Source of the DNA: Rhodospirillaceae bacterium
GTDB lineage: Bacteria; Pseudomonadota; Alphaproteobacteria; MPNO01; UBA2964
NCBI GenBank assembly: GCA_002712335.1
Contig: PATI01000065.1
Span: 15,103 to 37,886, forward strand
Reading direction: 5' to 3'
DNA: 22,784 nt
In this document: positions 8,016-17,254 of the stretch, in pieces
Position numbering within the stretch: position 1 is the first letter of the stretch
How the letters are laid out: each line of letters starts with the position of its first letter
The notes under the pieces: generated by a model
What the model saw: only the letters and a program-made list of their open reading frames with translations
Told to the model about the DNA's origin: nothing
The model's database searches: none
Program-made: the position numbers and the translations under genes

Positions 8016-9131
8016 TTAATTATTGACCAATTTGCGATCACAGAGATTTTTCCAAGACGCGATAAATCGATCGATATCATCTCCAGTAGTTGTCCAGCCT
8101 AAACTAACCCTAATTGCACATCGTCCCAATTCTTCCGGAACACCCATTGCGGCAAGTACATAAGGTGTTTCTATTCTTCCTGACGAGCAGGCGGATCCAG
8201 CGCTTATCGATATACCATCTAAATCAAGACCCATAACCTGCACTTCACTTTTAAGGCCTTTAGTCGCAAATTTCGAAGTGTTAGGCAACCGATTAAGATC
8301 CCGACCGAATACCATCGCGTCCGGCTTTATTTTTAAAACACGACATTCCATAGCATTCCTCAGTTTTGCTAAATTGGAGAAAGAGGGTAGCCCTGATAAA
8401 GCGGCATCCGCCGCGACCCCGTACCCTACAATTCCTGGTACGTTCTCGGTACCTCCCCTCAAACCGCTCTCTTGTCCACCTCCATGTATAAAACTTGAGA
8501 TATTCTTGAGGTTTCTGCAAACCAAAGCTCCTACCCCCTGTGGACCACCAATTTTATGCGCCGAAATAGCTAAACTGTCGGCGCCAAAGGACTCAAAATT
8601 CACGGGAATTTTACCAACTGCTTGAACAGCATCACAATGGAAAAAAGCTCCAAATTTTTGAGTTAAACGAGCAACTTCTTTTACCGGCTGTATTATACCC
8701 GTTTCATTATTTGCAAACATTATTGATACAGTGGTTTGCTTTTTACTATCAGATAATAGCTGTTCCAAAGCTCCAAGATCGAGAATGCCGTTTTCTCTTA
8801 CCGGACAAATAACAATATCTTTACGTATATTGATAATAGATTCATGTTCTATTGCAGAAACAATTATCCTCTCAGAATCAACCGAACGAATTGCATGGTT
8901 ATTTGCCTCAGTTCCACTGCCAGTGAAAATAATGTTTTTCGCACTACCTCCCACTAGAGCTGCTACCTGTTCCCGAGCCTGTTCAACACAAGAACGAGCT
9001 ACCCTGCCATCCTTGTGAACCGAGGAAGCGTTGCCCCATCTACGCATCGAGGTTACGACAGCATCTATAACTTCAGGGCGACTTGGAGCCGTAGCATTGA
9101 AATCTAAATAACTTCGTTTCGTCAAAGTCAC
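8016..9131 (-). CDS. Cysteine desulfurase, group I (NifS/IscS-like)
   Basis: A 371-residue PLP enzyme that releases sulfur from L-cysteine as a protein persulfide. Visible features are YLDFNATAPS near the N-terminus, GSGTEANNHA (71-80), the PLP aspartate region HCDAVQA (165-171), the Schiff-base Lys193 in SAHKIGGPQG, and the catalytic Cys315 in the mobile loop SAGSACSSG. That loop is the group I form; SufS-type enzymes have RTGHHC. The length is slightly below E. coli IscS (404), with a short C-terminus. The start is GTG at 9131, 9 bases after the regulator stop. It lies second in an operon with ferredoxin and mnmA. The family is certain; whether it is best named IscS or NifS is not. Confidence 0.95.
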   Translation of the reverse strand: MTLTKRSYLDFNATAPSRPEVIDAVVTSMRRWGNASSVHKDGRVARSCVEQAREQVAALVGGSAKNIIFTGSGTEANNHAIRSVDSERIIVSAIEHESIINIRKDIVICPVRENGILDLGALEQLLSDSKKQTTVSIMFANNETGIIQPVKEVARLTQKFGAFFHCDAVQAVGKIPVNFESFGADSLAISAHKIGGPQGVGALVCRNLKNISSFIHGGGQESGLRGGTENVPGIVGYGVAADAALSGLPSFSNLAKLRNAMECRVLKIKPDAMVFGRDLNRLPNTSKFATKGLKSEVQVMGLDLDGISISAGSACSSGRIETPYVLAAMGVPEELGRCAIRVSLGWTTTGDDIDRFIASWKNLCDRKLVNN

Positions 9132-9140
9132 AGGGATAAA

Positions 9141-9572
9141 TTACCTAGCAACAGCGAATGAGAAAGAGTTGTCATTGGCTTCCGTTTCTATCGCCTCGAT
9201 ACGTTGTTCACAGATGTCTTCGACTGAAATAGACCTCAGAAAACCAAAAACTTGATTACCAAGAGATTCCCACAAAACAGTAGTGTCGGTTTTATTGAGT
9301 TTGCGTTCTGGGTTTGGGATTTCGACTGCGCCAATTATATCTGAAATAAAAATTTCATTTGGTGATCTACTCAAAATATAACCACCTCCCGGACCTCGAA
9401 TAGATTTGACTATACCGGCAGCCCTCAGTTTAGAAAATAATTGTTCTAAATATGATAAAGAAATTTCATGCAAATCTGCGATTTGTGCCAAAGACATCGG
9501 AGTCTTTCGATCTTGTTTTGCTAAAAAGACAATTGCTGTAACAGCATACCTTCCTTTACTACTAACTCTCAT
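9141..9572 (-). CDS. Rrf2-family regulator, IscR-like, lacking the cysteine triad
   Basis: About 143 residues starting MRVSSKGRYAVTAIVFLA, which lines up with the start of IscR. A TTG three codons upstream (9581) is only 3 bases from AAGGA and would lengthen the family start, so ATG at 9572 is preferred. The winged helix-turn-helix includes SLAQIADLHEISLSYLEQLF and the wing SIRGPGGGY. E. coli IscR then has three clustered cysteines that hold [2Fe-2S]; here that segment (IPNPERKLNKTDTTVLW) has none. The only cysteine is about residue 121 (EDICEQ). Some alphaproteobacterial IscR proteins are reported, from memory, to bind a cluster with such a lone cysteine. It is first in the operon and probably represses it. 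Confidence 0.88.
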   Translation of the reverse strand: MRVSSKGRYAVTAIVFLAKQDRKTPMSLAQIADLHEISLSYLEQLFSKLRAAGIVKSIRGPGGGYILSRSPNEIFISDIIGAVEIPNPERKLNKTDTTVLWESLGNQVFGFLRSISVEDICEQRIEAIETEANDNSFSFAVAR

Positions 9573-9802
9573 AACTTTCAAATTTCCTTATTTAAGTTTG
9601 GAATAATGTAAACAATTCAACTATATAGGAACCCTGTTATCGAGAAGCTTGTATTTTATGTACGTAAATCATTATATTCACGCGCTTGACGTTAATTGAT
9701 TGGCTTAAATTAATTAAGGTCGGGGAATGTATGTTGCTGTGGCAAATGCGTCAATAACCTGAATGCAACCTACCAAGCTATAAACGAGGAGAAAATACTT
9801 AT
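9573..9802. promoter_or_regulatory. Divergent intergenic region between the IscR-like gene and the hydrolase
   Basis: These 230 bases separate two divergent genes and should hold both promoters. For the plus-strand hydrolase, TTGACG (9686-9691) and ATTAAT (9709-9714) are 17 bases apart, a fair sigma-70-like pair. For the minus-strand regulator the best element is TATATA near 9624, but no good -35 partner was found. I looked for a palindromic IscR or iron-Rhodo type box and saw none that is convincing. No small gene was seen. Confidence 0.35.
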
Positions 9803-10468
9803 ATGCCTGAGGTTATCTTTAACGGGCCCGACGGCCGCCTGGAAGGCCGTTATCATCATTCTAATGAACCGAATGCTCCAATTGCTCTCGTTCTTCACCC
9901 CCACCCTCAGCAGGGTGGAACAATGAATAATCGCGTTGTATTTGAAGTATATCAAACTTTCGTACAAAAAGGATTCTCAACTCTAAGGTTTAATTTCCGC
10001 GGTGTTGGACGTTCTCAGGGAGAGTATGATGAGGGTATGGGAGAGTTAAGTGATGCGGCTTCCGCTTTGGACTGGATGCAATCTACCAATCCTGATGCAT
10101 CACAATGTTGGGTTGGAGGTTTTTCTTTTGGTGCATGGATCTGTATGCAACTGTTAATGCGTCGCCCGGAGATTGATAGCTTTATTGCTCTTTCCCCACC
10201 TGCGGATAAATATGACTTTGCCTTTTTAGCCCCCTGTCCAGCATCGGGCTTATTTGTTCATGGAGCAAATGACTCTATGGTTCCTGGAGATTCTGTTGAA
10301 GCATTGGCAAAAAAATTAGAAGCACAAAGAAAAATTCAGGTCGACCTCCGATTATTAGAAGGCGCTAACCATTTTTTTCATAACAAGGTTGAGGACCTTA
10401 CCAATAATGTAAATGACTATCTTGAAACTCAGATGCAAGCAATTGACGCTGCAAAAACACGAAACTAA
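9803..10468 (+). CDS. Alpha/beta hydrolase
   Basis: A 221-residue hydrolase with the nucleophile elbow GGFSFGAW (Ser108), the acid Asp157 in HGANDSMV and the base His190 in EGANHFF, so the triad is complete. HPHPQQGGTMNN (32-43) and FNFRGVGRSQG (63-73) are typical of the small cytosolic group related to dienelactone hydrolase and esterases. There is no signal peptide. GAGGAGA (9786-9792) is a strong ribosome site 10 bases before ATG. Substrate unknown. It diverges from the Fe-S regulator operon and ends 7 bases before the convergent anmK stop. Confidence 0.93.
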   Translation: MPEVIFNGPDGRLEGRYHHSNEPNAPIALVLHPHPQQGGTMNNRVVFEVYQTFVQKGFSTLRFNFRGVGRSQGEYDEGMGELSDAASALDWMQSTNPDASQCWVGGFSFGAWICMQLLMRRPEIDSFIALSPPADKYDFAFLAPCPASGLFVHGANDSMVPGDSVEALAKKLEAQRKIQVDLRLLEGANHFFHNKVEDLTNNVNDYLETQMQAIDAAKTRN

Positions 10469-10475
10469 GAATAAT

Positions 10476-11573
10476 TTAGCGCCGGCGTTTAGAACAAAAT
10501 TTACCACCAGAAACTGGCATTCTAACTCCGGTAGTATTAGGAAGTGTTAGATAGAGGCCCTTCTTACTTCGTACTGCTAAATACGCAAACGCCTGAGCCT
10601 CTAACGCATCTCCCTGCAAACCGATGCATTCAACCGGTTTAACTTTTTCACCTAAAGACGATGTCAATTTCCCCATTAAGTATTGGTTGTGCCTTCCGCC
10701 CCCGGTAATAAGCCATCTTTTCGGTTGTTTTGGTAAAAATTTTACAGATTCTATAATTGTCTCACAGGTTAATGCAGTTAGAGTTGCTGCCCCATCTTCC
10801 ACAATTATCTCATTAGGAATGGAAATATCAAATTCGTTCCTATCCATTGATTTTGGCGGCAATCTTTTTAAATATTCGCAAGATAGATATTCATTCAATA
10901 GCTTTTCACATATTTTACCCGACGCAGCGATTTCACCATTATAATCAAAGGACTTATCGAGTTTATAGTTAACCCAGTCATCAATGAGTGCATTTCCAGG
11001 TCCAACATCAAATGAAATCAAGGACGTTTCATCACCATCTAAATATGTTAAATTAGTTACACCCCCAATATTAAGGACTACTATTGGCATTTCCATTCCG
11101 CGTGTTAGAGCCAAATGGTAAAGTGGGACGAGCGGAGCGCCTTGTCCTCCGTTTTCTATATCATTTGTCCTAAGGTCAGAAACAACATCAATATTTGTCT
11201 CATCTGCTAACAAAGCCCCATCACCAATTTGGTAGGTCCGACCTTTATCCGGTTCATGCAGAATTGTGTGACCATGAAACCCAATCACATCAATGTCATC
11301 GCTTTTTAAACCTGCTTTCTTTAATAAAATGCGGACTGCCTCGGCATGCAATAGCGTTAATTTATTTTCGACAGGTTCTATCGACCCCTTTTTCCAGAGT
11401 ATTGACCTTAAATTTTTACGAAAATTTAAATCATATGGTAAACATATAAACATACCGGCTTTAACATAGCGGTCTCCATCGGTCTCAAGTAGAGCGGCAT
11501 CAATGCCATCAAGAGAAGTGCCACTCATCAGACCAAGGGCTAACGTGTTTTTATTTATCTTATTTTCTATCAT
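10476..11573 (-). CDS. anmK: Anhydro-N-acetylmuramic acid kinase
   Basis: From ATG 11573 the product is 365 residues, close to E. coli AnmK (369). Motifs: the ATP phosphate loop GLMSGTSLDGID (14-25), GFHGHT (98-103), NGGQGAPLVP (141-150), NIGG (168-171), the catalytic-base region FDVGPGNALIDDW with Asp189, and GGGRHN near the C-terminus for adenine binding. It opens 1,6-anhydroMurNAc and phosphorylates it to MurNAc-6-phosphate, part of peptidoglycan recycling in the cytoplasm. An in-frame TTG at 11615 would add 14 residues that look unlike the family; a second TTG at 11582 is also possible. It is divergent from the dioxygenase gene with about 65 bases between starts. Confidence 0.95.
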   Translation of the reverse strand: MIENKINKNTLALGLMSGTSLDGIDAALLETDGDRYVKAGMFICLPYDLNFRKNLRSILWKKGSIEPVENKLTLLHAEAVRILLKKAGLKSDDIDVIGFHGHTILHEPDKGRTYQIGDGALLADETNIDVVSDLRTNDIENGGQGAPLVPLYHLALTRGMEMPIVVLNIGGVTNLTYLDGDETSLISFDVGPGNALIDDWVNYKLDKSFDYNGEIAASGKICEKLLNEYLSCEYLKRLPPKSMDRNEFDISIPNEIIVEDGAATLTALTCETIIESVKFLPKQPKRWLITGGGRHNQYLMGKLTSSLGEKVKPVECIGLQGDALEAQAFAYLAVRSKKGLYLTLPNTTGVRMPVSGGKFCSKRRR

Positions 11574-11638
11574 TGCATTCAATCTTATTGGACCTGATAA
11601 TTGTAACTTGTTCAAATCGAAATTTAGATGGTAACGTT

Positions 11639-12679
11639 ATGACTAAACCTTTATTAGTTCGTAATTACGAATCGAAAGCCGCTTGGAAAGGTCCTAGCCT
11701 ATCTAAAACAGATGACTGGACTTACAATCTAAATGCCTCTGATATCAGGGAAATTAATCAAGCCCTTTCGTATGTGAAATCAAAAAATTTAAAAGTTCCA
11801 AATTTCTCAAAAAAGGATTTTCCTTTGCCGTGTTTATCAAACATTTTGACTCAAATTCTTGAAGAGTTGGAACATGGTCATGGAATAAAATTAATTCGGG
11901 GTATTCCCGTAGAAAATCTTAAAGTGGATGATGCCTTGATTATTTATTGGGGTCTATGCAGTTACTTGGGGAAGGCAGTCGCTCAAAATATGATGGGTGA
12001 GTTATTGGGTCACGTGAAAGCAGTTGGTAATAATTGGAATAAAAACTTTAATCTACGCGGCTACCAAACACCGGTTCATCTTCCATATCATTGCGACAAG
12101 TCTGACATTGTCGGCCTATTGTGTCTCAAAGCGGCAAAGGAGGGTGGTATTAGCTCAATAGCCAGTTCAATTTCTCTACATAATGAAATACTTAGGACAA
12201 GGCCTGATTTACTCGATGAATTATATAAACCATTTTATATTGATCATCGCGGTGAAGAATTCGAGGGTGATGATCCATTTTACATTTCGCAAGTTTTTTC
12301 GATATATAAAGGCCGTTTTTTTGCTCGGTTTGGACAAAAGTATGTAGAAAGTGCCCAGCGATTTTCTGAGGTGCCCCGTCTCACAAAAAAACAAATAGAA
12401 GCTATGAACCTATTCAGTGATTTGGCTTTGAGTGAAGAGTTCCGCCTAGATATGGAATTTAAACCTGGCGATCTTCAGCTTTTAAATAACCACTTCATGG
12501 TTCATAGTCGAACAGAATATGAAGACCATGAAAAAGAAGAAGAGAGACGCCACCTTATTCGAATATTACTTTTCACCCAGTCATATAATGATGTTCCCGA
12601 ACATATAGAAAACTTAAATACCTTCATAAAACGTTGGGGAGAAGAACCACGGGAAACATCACTATCTGCAGATATTTAA
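11639..12679 (+). CDS. Fe(II)/2-oxoglutarate-dependent dioxygenase, TauD/TfdA family
   Basis: 346 residues from ATG 11639; an upstream in-frame ATG at 11573 would add 22 residues that overlap the divergent anmK start and look non-coding. The iron site is visible: His151 and Asp153 in PYHCDKSDI, and the distal His289 in LLNNHFMVHSRTEYED. Arg304 or Arg308 in RRHLIRI fits the 2-oxoglutarate carboxylate ligand. The double-stranded beta-helix spans about 80-315. These enzymes hydroxylate small molecules such as taurine, carnitine precursors or amino-acid derivatives. The substrate cannot be predicted, and the neighbours (anmK, tyrS) do not suggest one. Likely cytoplasmic. Confidence 0.88.
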   Translation: MTKPLLVRNYESKAAWKGPSLSKTDDWTYNLNASDIREINQALSYVKSKNLKVPNFSKKDFPLPCLSNILTQILEELEHGHGIKLIRGIPVENLKVDDALIIYWGLCSYLGKAVAQNMMGELLGHVKAVGNNWNKNFNLRGYQTPVHLPYHCDKSDIVGLLCLKAAKEGGISSIASSISLHNEILRTRPDLLDELYKPFYIDHRGEEFEGDDPFYISQVFSIYKGRFFARFGQKYVESAQRFSEVPRLTKKQIEAMNLFSDLALSEEFRLDMEFKPGDLQLLNNHFMVHSRTEYEDHEKEEERRHLIRILLFTQSYNDVPEHIENLNTFIKRWGEEPRETSLSADI

Positions 12680-12692
12680 TAAGGCATTTTCG

Positions 12693-12715
12693 GTACTCGC
12701 ATGTGCAGGGAGTAC
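12693..12715 (+). other. Inverted repeat in the tyrS leader
   Basis: GTACTC (12693-12698) and GAGTAC (12710-12715) form a perfect six-pair stem with an 11-base loop, midway between the dioxygenase stop and the tyrS start. No T-run follows, so it is not a standard terminator. It may be a protein site, a leader hairpin, or chance. Confidence 0.3.
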
Positions 12716-12770
12716 ATGTTAATCAACACTGCTGGACCTAGAAAAGTTTAGTAATGGTAAAAATGATAAA

Positions 12771-14027
12771 ATGACAACTTTAAAATCAGAATTTTTACAT
12801 ACAATTCGCGAACGTGGTTTCATACATCAAACAACGGATGAAAGCGCCCTAGATAAAATTTTAACCAGTGGAGAACCGGTAGTCGCCTACTCAGGTTTTG
12901 ATTGTACTGCCGATTCCCTCCACATTGGACATTTGATGCCAATCATGACATTGCGCTGGTATCAACGTTGTGGTCACAAACCTTTAGTTTTAATGGGTGG
13001 CGGCACTACCAAAGTTGGAGACCCGTCTGGAAAAGATGAAACAAGGAAACTCCTTGATGAAGACACCATCAACACCAACATAAAAGGAATTAAAGGAACT
13101 TTTGAAAAATTTCTAATATTTGGAAAGCGTCCCACCGATTCTAAGTTGATAAACAATGCAGAATGGCTGGATAAATTAGAATACATTTCATTTCTCAGAG
13201 ATTTTGGAAAACACTTCTCCATCAATAGAATGTTGTCATTTGACTCGGTAAGAATCCGACTGGAGCGAGAGCAAACACTGAGCTTTCTTGAATTTAATTA
13301 CATGATTTTACAAGCTTATGATTTTCTGCAGCTTTATCGTCGTGAAAACTGTATTTTACAGATTGGGGGATCAGACCAATGGGGAAATATTGTAAACGGT
13401 ATAGAACTAGCACGCAGAACTGACGGACATTCCTTATATGGCCTAACTTCGCCTTTAATAATGACTTCAGCAGGCCAAAAAATGGGTAAAACGGCTAGTG
13501 GAGCAGTATGGCTCAACAGCGATAAATTAACCCCATACGATTATTACCAATTCTGGCGAAATACTGCAGATGCAGATGTTTGTCGTTTTCTAAAGCTCTT
13601 CACGGAACTCTCTCTTAACGAAATTAGCAAACTTGAAAAATTGCAAAATAATGAAATCAATGAAGCAAAAAAGATTCTTGCATATGAAGCGACTAAACTT
13701 TGCCATGGAGAGACATCAGCAAATTTGGCAAGCAAAGCCGCCAAATCGATTTTTGAAGATGGCAAACACAGCTCGGCCGTGCCTACTATAGAAATCGAAG
13801 AAAAAAGGCTTAAAACAGGAATCCCTGCATATGAAGCTTTGGTAACAGCAGGTTTAGCTATAACTAATAGTGAAGCACGACGTCTAATTAGAGGGGGCGG
13901 AGGACGCATTAATGATGTGGTGATTAGTGATGAAGGCCGATTGATAGGATTAGATGATATAAATAAAGAGGGCGTAATTAAATTTTCTGCAGGAAAAAAA
14001 CGCCATGTTTTGGTACGACCACTATAA
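12771..14027 (+). CDS. tyrS: Tyrosyl-tRNA synthetase
   Basis: A full 418-residue class I synthetase. The HIGH motif is at 51-54 ([10 protein letters not shown]) and the KMSKS-equivalent KMGKT at 237-241. The tyrosine pocket helix [13 protein letters not shown] (177-189) contains Tyr177, Gln181 and Asp184. GGSDQWGN (199-206) contacts the amino acid. Residues from about 350 form an S4-like RNA-binding domain ([17 protein letters not shown]). It charges tRNA-Tyr in the cytoplasm. The ribosome site is weak. The stop codon is separated by one base from the stop codon of the convergent AsmA-like gene, so no terminator lies between them. Confidence 0.97.
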   Translation: MTTLKSEFLHTIRERGFIHQTTDESALDKILTSGEPVVAYSGFDCTADSLHIGHLMPIMTLRWYQRCGHKPLVLMGGGTTKVGDPSGKDETRKLLDEDTINTNIKGIKGTFEKFLIFGKRPTDSKLINNAEWLDKLEYISFLRDFGKHFSINRMLSFDSVRIRLEREQTLSFLEFNYMILQAYDFLQLYRRENCILQIGGSDQWGNIVNGIELARRTDGHSLYGLTSPLIMTSAGQKMGKTASGAVWLNSDKLTPYDYYQFWRNTADADVCRFLKLFTELSLNEISKLEKLQNNEINEAKKILAYEATKLCHGETSANLASKAAKSIFEDGKHSSAVPTIEIEEKRLKTGIPAYEALVTAGLAITNSEARRLIRGGGGRINDVVISDEGRLIGLDDINKEGVIKFSAGKKRHVLVRPL

Positions 14028-14028
14028 A

Positions 14029-17000
14029 TTATTTATTAGGATCTAATCCTCTGGGTTCTGCTGCACTACCTCCTAGGTCAAAGATGTCTCTGAGTACTCC
14101 AGGCGCCAATATTGAAAGGGGCGCCACTAATATCTCAGGATTATCAAGTGTCCCTAAATATTTATATTTTGTCGCAAAAATACCCGTGCCGCTTTTTCCA
14201 GTAAGAATTGGGCCAACAATTGGAACTTTCCTTAAAACAACATTGATTAAATTACCTGGTACCATTGTGCCTTCAAGATTCACTTTGTTGTTATAAAAAT
14301 TTACATAACCTTCTGCCTGCAATCCCAATGAATCCCCTATAGCTCTTGCATTATGGATTTTCAATTTGCCATTTAGATAGGAAAACGGGATATTTAACAT
14401 TTTAAATGATATTCCTTTCCCAGTTGACCTGTTCAAAATTCCTGTCAACGATGCAAGAGTCAACATTCGCGCTAAAACAGGGGCTTTCACCACAGTATAA
14501 TTTTTTACGGTAATATTCCCTTTCCAAGGTGCTCCATCTATTTTTTTTCTTGAGGCATTGAGTTTCAAGGTTCCTCCCTTAACAGTTTTAGTAACCTTTA
14601 ATAGAGTAAAAAATTTTCCTGCATCTTTGGTTTGAAGTAAGATATTTTGTTCATCTGAGACAGTATCAATAATGAGAAGAAAAGGCTGTTTATTTGGAAG
14701 GCTCCCTCTCAAATCCGCCTTTTGAATAAAGCCAGATTCAAATTTTATTTTACCAATTAACTTATCGACCGGCACATTAGGCTCTAACCAGACCGTTCCG
14801 ACTTTAGCCGTTAGACGAAAATTTGGTAAGTCTATCTCACTTCCATCTCTTAAGGGACTGAGAAAAGGTTCTAGATCTAAAGACTTCCCATTTAGCTTCA
14901 ATTCGTAGTCATTTTCTTTAATTTTCTTTAAATGCCCGGAAAAATCGGAGCGGCCCGTTTTAATTTTATGAAGAACAGCGCTGACTAAAATACCTTTGTG
15001 ATCTATATGAAAGCTTGATTTAGCTTGTAATTCTCTAGCCTTAAGATCTAAGTTTCTAACTTCTACTTCCCCATTACCCCTAACTATTGCTGATACCCAA
15101 ACTACGCCTAATTCTCCACGAGGCTTTTTCCAATTAATTTTAGGAATTTTTAAAGTTGCTTCATTTAGTATAATTTTAGAAGTTAATACTTTTTTTCCCG
15201 ACCAATTTTCGGCTAAAGAAATATCAACTTGAATTGGTCCCTTAATATAAGGAAAAACTGGTATATTATTTAAAATTCTTTTTTGTAATCTTTCGTGAAA
15301 TTTACCGCTCATTCTTATTTGTCTTTTATCTGGCTTTATTTTTGAAAAATTCTCTTTCCAAGAAATCTTAATCTCGGAACCATTGACCGAAGCATTGCCC
15401 ATTAGGTTTAAGCCTTTTTTATCGATATTAAGATCAAAATTACCTGCCTGTATGGGCTCTTTTAATGGATTATTCGGCAGGCTGGCATTAATAACCCTCG
15501 AATTGGAACTGAATCTAATTCTTTGAACATCAAGGTTATCAGTAATAGGAAATGAAAATTTCAAATTTGTTTTTGTCCACCCCTTTACAGAATCTGAGCT
15601 TAAACCAAATTTTGATAAAAACCTGAAAGGCTTATTATCCAAAAGAAAGAAAGCTGTTTTTAGGGGGCCAGATAATGTCGTCTCAATATTAATATTATCA
15701 TTTTTTGAACCCAAATTTACCAAATTTACTTTGCCCGACATTACCCTAAGATTCCCAAGGAAACCGGAAGAAATTTTTGCAATAAATTGGTCTTTGGAAA
15801 ATACGGCCGTAGCGTTGACCTTTTTTAATGAAGGGTAGTATTTATGAAAACGAACAGTTGCATTCTCCATCAGCAACTTTCCTGATAGAGAGTCAAAAAC
15901 GATCTTTATATTATCAAGGTCCGGAATTCTAATCGAAAATAAAGATTCAATGCCTTTAATTTTACCGTCTTGAATATTACTAGTTACCCATTTTCGCGCA
16001 GCTGTTGCAAGCCGCGGTGGCCAAGAATTTCTTAATTGAGCAAACCCAATACTATTTATACGAGCGCGCCCTGCCGCACTTATTCCTTGACCCAACTCGA
16101 TTACTGTTCCGCTAAGTCTAACCTTTGTATCGAAAAGGTTAACATTCAATTTTTCTATTTCTAATGATTTAGGTGCGCTGTCAAATGTGCCACTCAACTC
16201 TAAATTAGATATATCTAGTCCGGCTGGCAATAACTTATCGGGCTTAATAAACCCGTTATTGCTGGATAAATTGAATTTTGATTTCAGGATCCCTCCAATA
16301 AGAGAGAGTTTTGTATTTATTTCTCCTGTTAAAAGCAGATTTATATTTTGTAAAAATTTAAAGTTTTTTGATAGGTTTACAATTTTTTTAACTGGAAAAT
16401 TTTTTAATTTAAGTTGTGTTTCAAACGCTTCTGACCCAGATTTTAAGCTAACTTGAGCGATTATATGTGAACCAGTTTTTTCTGTTTGAACTTCAGAAAA
16501 TAGTGTTGCCTTTATCTCTTCGTCCTCCTGAAGAAAAACAAAGTCAACTTTGGGAGAATACCAATTAAACCCAGAAACCTTATCATCAATCTCTAGTTTT
16601 GCACTAACAACGCTAATTTGTCGAAGATACTTTAAATTACTATTATTCTTTTTCATCGCGTTCATTGCAGCGATAATGTCGAAAATTTCCGTGGATAGAT
16701 TTTTTTCTCGACCAAGCGATATTATCAAATTATCTGGGTGATTGCGAAACAAACTAATAGTTGGACGTATAAACTCTAGTTTAGTTGGCGCCAAAGTTCC
16801 GCCTATCAGGGCAGGCAAACTAAATTCGATGGATATTTCAGGGGCCTTTGCGACGACGTCACCATTTTCCCTAGTAACTGACGCATCTATTAATCTAATA
16901 TCTAAGTTACGTCCCCAACCGGCCCAAATCAGATTAGTTTCTTTAACTTTTACCTTAAATGGACTTTTGAAGCCATTTAAGGCACTTTCTATATGGGAAG

Positions 17001-17124
17001 TTAAAAAATTTATAGACACCGGGCCTTGAGAGAGACGCCAAGTAGCTATTCCTGTAAATAAGATAGCACCAAGAGCAATAATCCCGGTTACTTCCCAAAA
17101 TATTCGTGTTAAACGTCTGACCAT
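14029..17124 (-). CDS. Large AsmA/YhdP-like envelope protein
   Basis: A 1031-residue protein with one N-terminal membrane helix (about 12-31) and then a long beta-rich region expected in the periplasm. The C-terminal part has the AsmA-like/DUF3971 pattern of YhdP relatives: YLNGKLKIHNARAIGDSLGL, then VNLEGTMVPGNLINVVL, VPIVGPILTGKSGTGIFA, and PLSILAPGVLRDIF near the end. Proteins of this family form long grooved rods that bridge inner and outer membranes and are implicated in phospholipid transport. A role in outer-membrane lipid supply is inferred from the family. It is transcribed alone and divergently from the peroxiredoxin gene, and its 3' end meets tyrS one base apart. No clear ribosome site was seen. 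Confidence 0.85.
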   Translation of the reverse strand: MVRRLTRIFWEVTGIIALGAILFTGIATWRLSQGPVSINFLTSHIESALNGFKSPFKVKVKETNLIWAGWGRNLDIRLIDASVTRENGDVVAKAPEISIEFSLPALIGGTLAPTKLEFIRPTISLFRNHPDNLIISLGREKNLSTEIFDIIAAMNAMKKNNSNLKYLRQISVVSAKLEIDDKVSGFNWYSPKVDFVFLQEDEEIKATLFSEVQTEKTGSHIIAQVSLKSGSEAFETQLKLKNFPVKKIVNLSKNFKFLQNINLLLTGEINTKLSLIGGILKSKFNLSSNNGFIKPDKLLPAGLDISNLELSGTFDSAPKSLEIEKLNVNLFDTKVRLSGTVIELGQGISAAGRARINSIGFAQLRNSWPPRLATAARKWVTSNIQDGKIKGIESLFSIRIPDLDNIKIVFDSLSGKLLMENATVRFHKYYPSLKKVNATAVFSKDQFIAKISSGFLGNLRVMSGKVNLVNLGSKNDNINIETTLSGPLKTAFFLLDNKPFRFLSKFGLSSDSVKGWTKTNLKFSFPITDNLDVQRIRFSSNSRVINASLPNNPLKEPIQAGNFDLNIDKKGLNLMGNASVNGSEIKISWKENFSKIKPDKRQIRMSGKFHERLQKRILNNIPVFPYIKGPIQVDISLAENWSGKKVLTSKIILNEATLKIPKINWKKPRGELGVVWVSAIVRGNGEVEVRNLDLKARELQAKSSFHIDHKGILVSAVLHKIKTGRSDFSGHLKKIKENDYELKLNGKSLDLEPFLSPLRDGSEIDLPNFRLTAKVGTVWLEPNVPVDKLIGKIKFESGFIQKADLRGSLPNKQPFLLIIDTVSDEQNILLQTKDAGKFFTLLKVTKTVKGGTLKLNASRKKIDGAPWKGNITVKNYTVVKAPVLARMLTLASLTGILNRSTGKGISFKMLNIPFSYLNGKLKIHNARAIGDSLGLQAEGYVNFYNNKVNLEGTMVPGNLINVVLRKVPIVGPILTGKSGTGIFATKYKYLGTLDNPEILVAPLSILAPGVLRDIFDLGGSAAEPRGLDPNK

Positions 17125-17254
17125 AGGAATTTAATTCTGTGGTTTACATAATTTAATACTAGGTTTTTTTTAGTGTGTAGCAAAAAGACCACAAATAAAA
17201 AGATACAATTAATATAGCAACTATACCGTGATACCAAATTTAAGAAATCAAGCA

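Noticed and set aside
8278..9018. Plus-strand open frames opposite the cysteine desulfurase
   Set aside because: They mirror a clearly coding minus-strand gene and contain no recognisable domain or ribosome site.
11573..11638. 22-residue N-terminal extension of the dioxygenase
   Set aside because: It overlaps the divergent anmK start, has no clear ribosome site and reads unlike the family; ATG 11639 gives a normal N-terminus.
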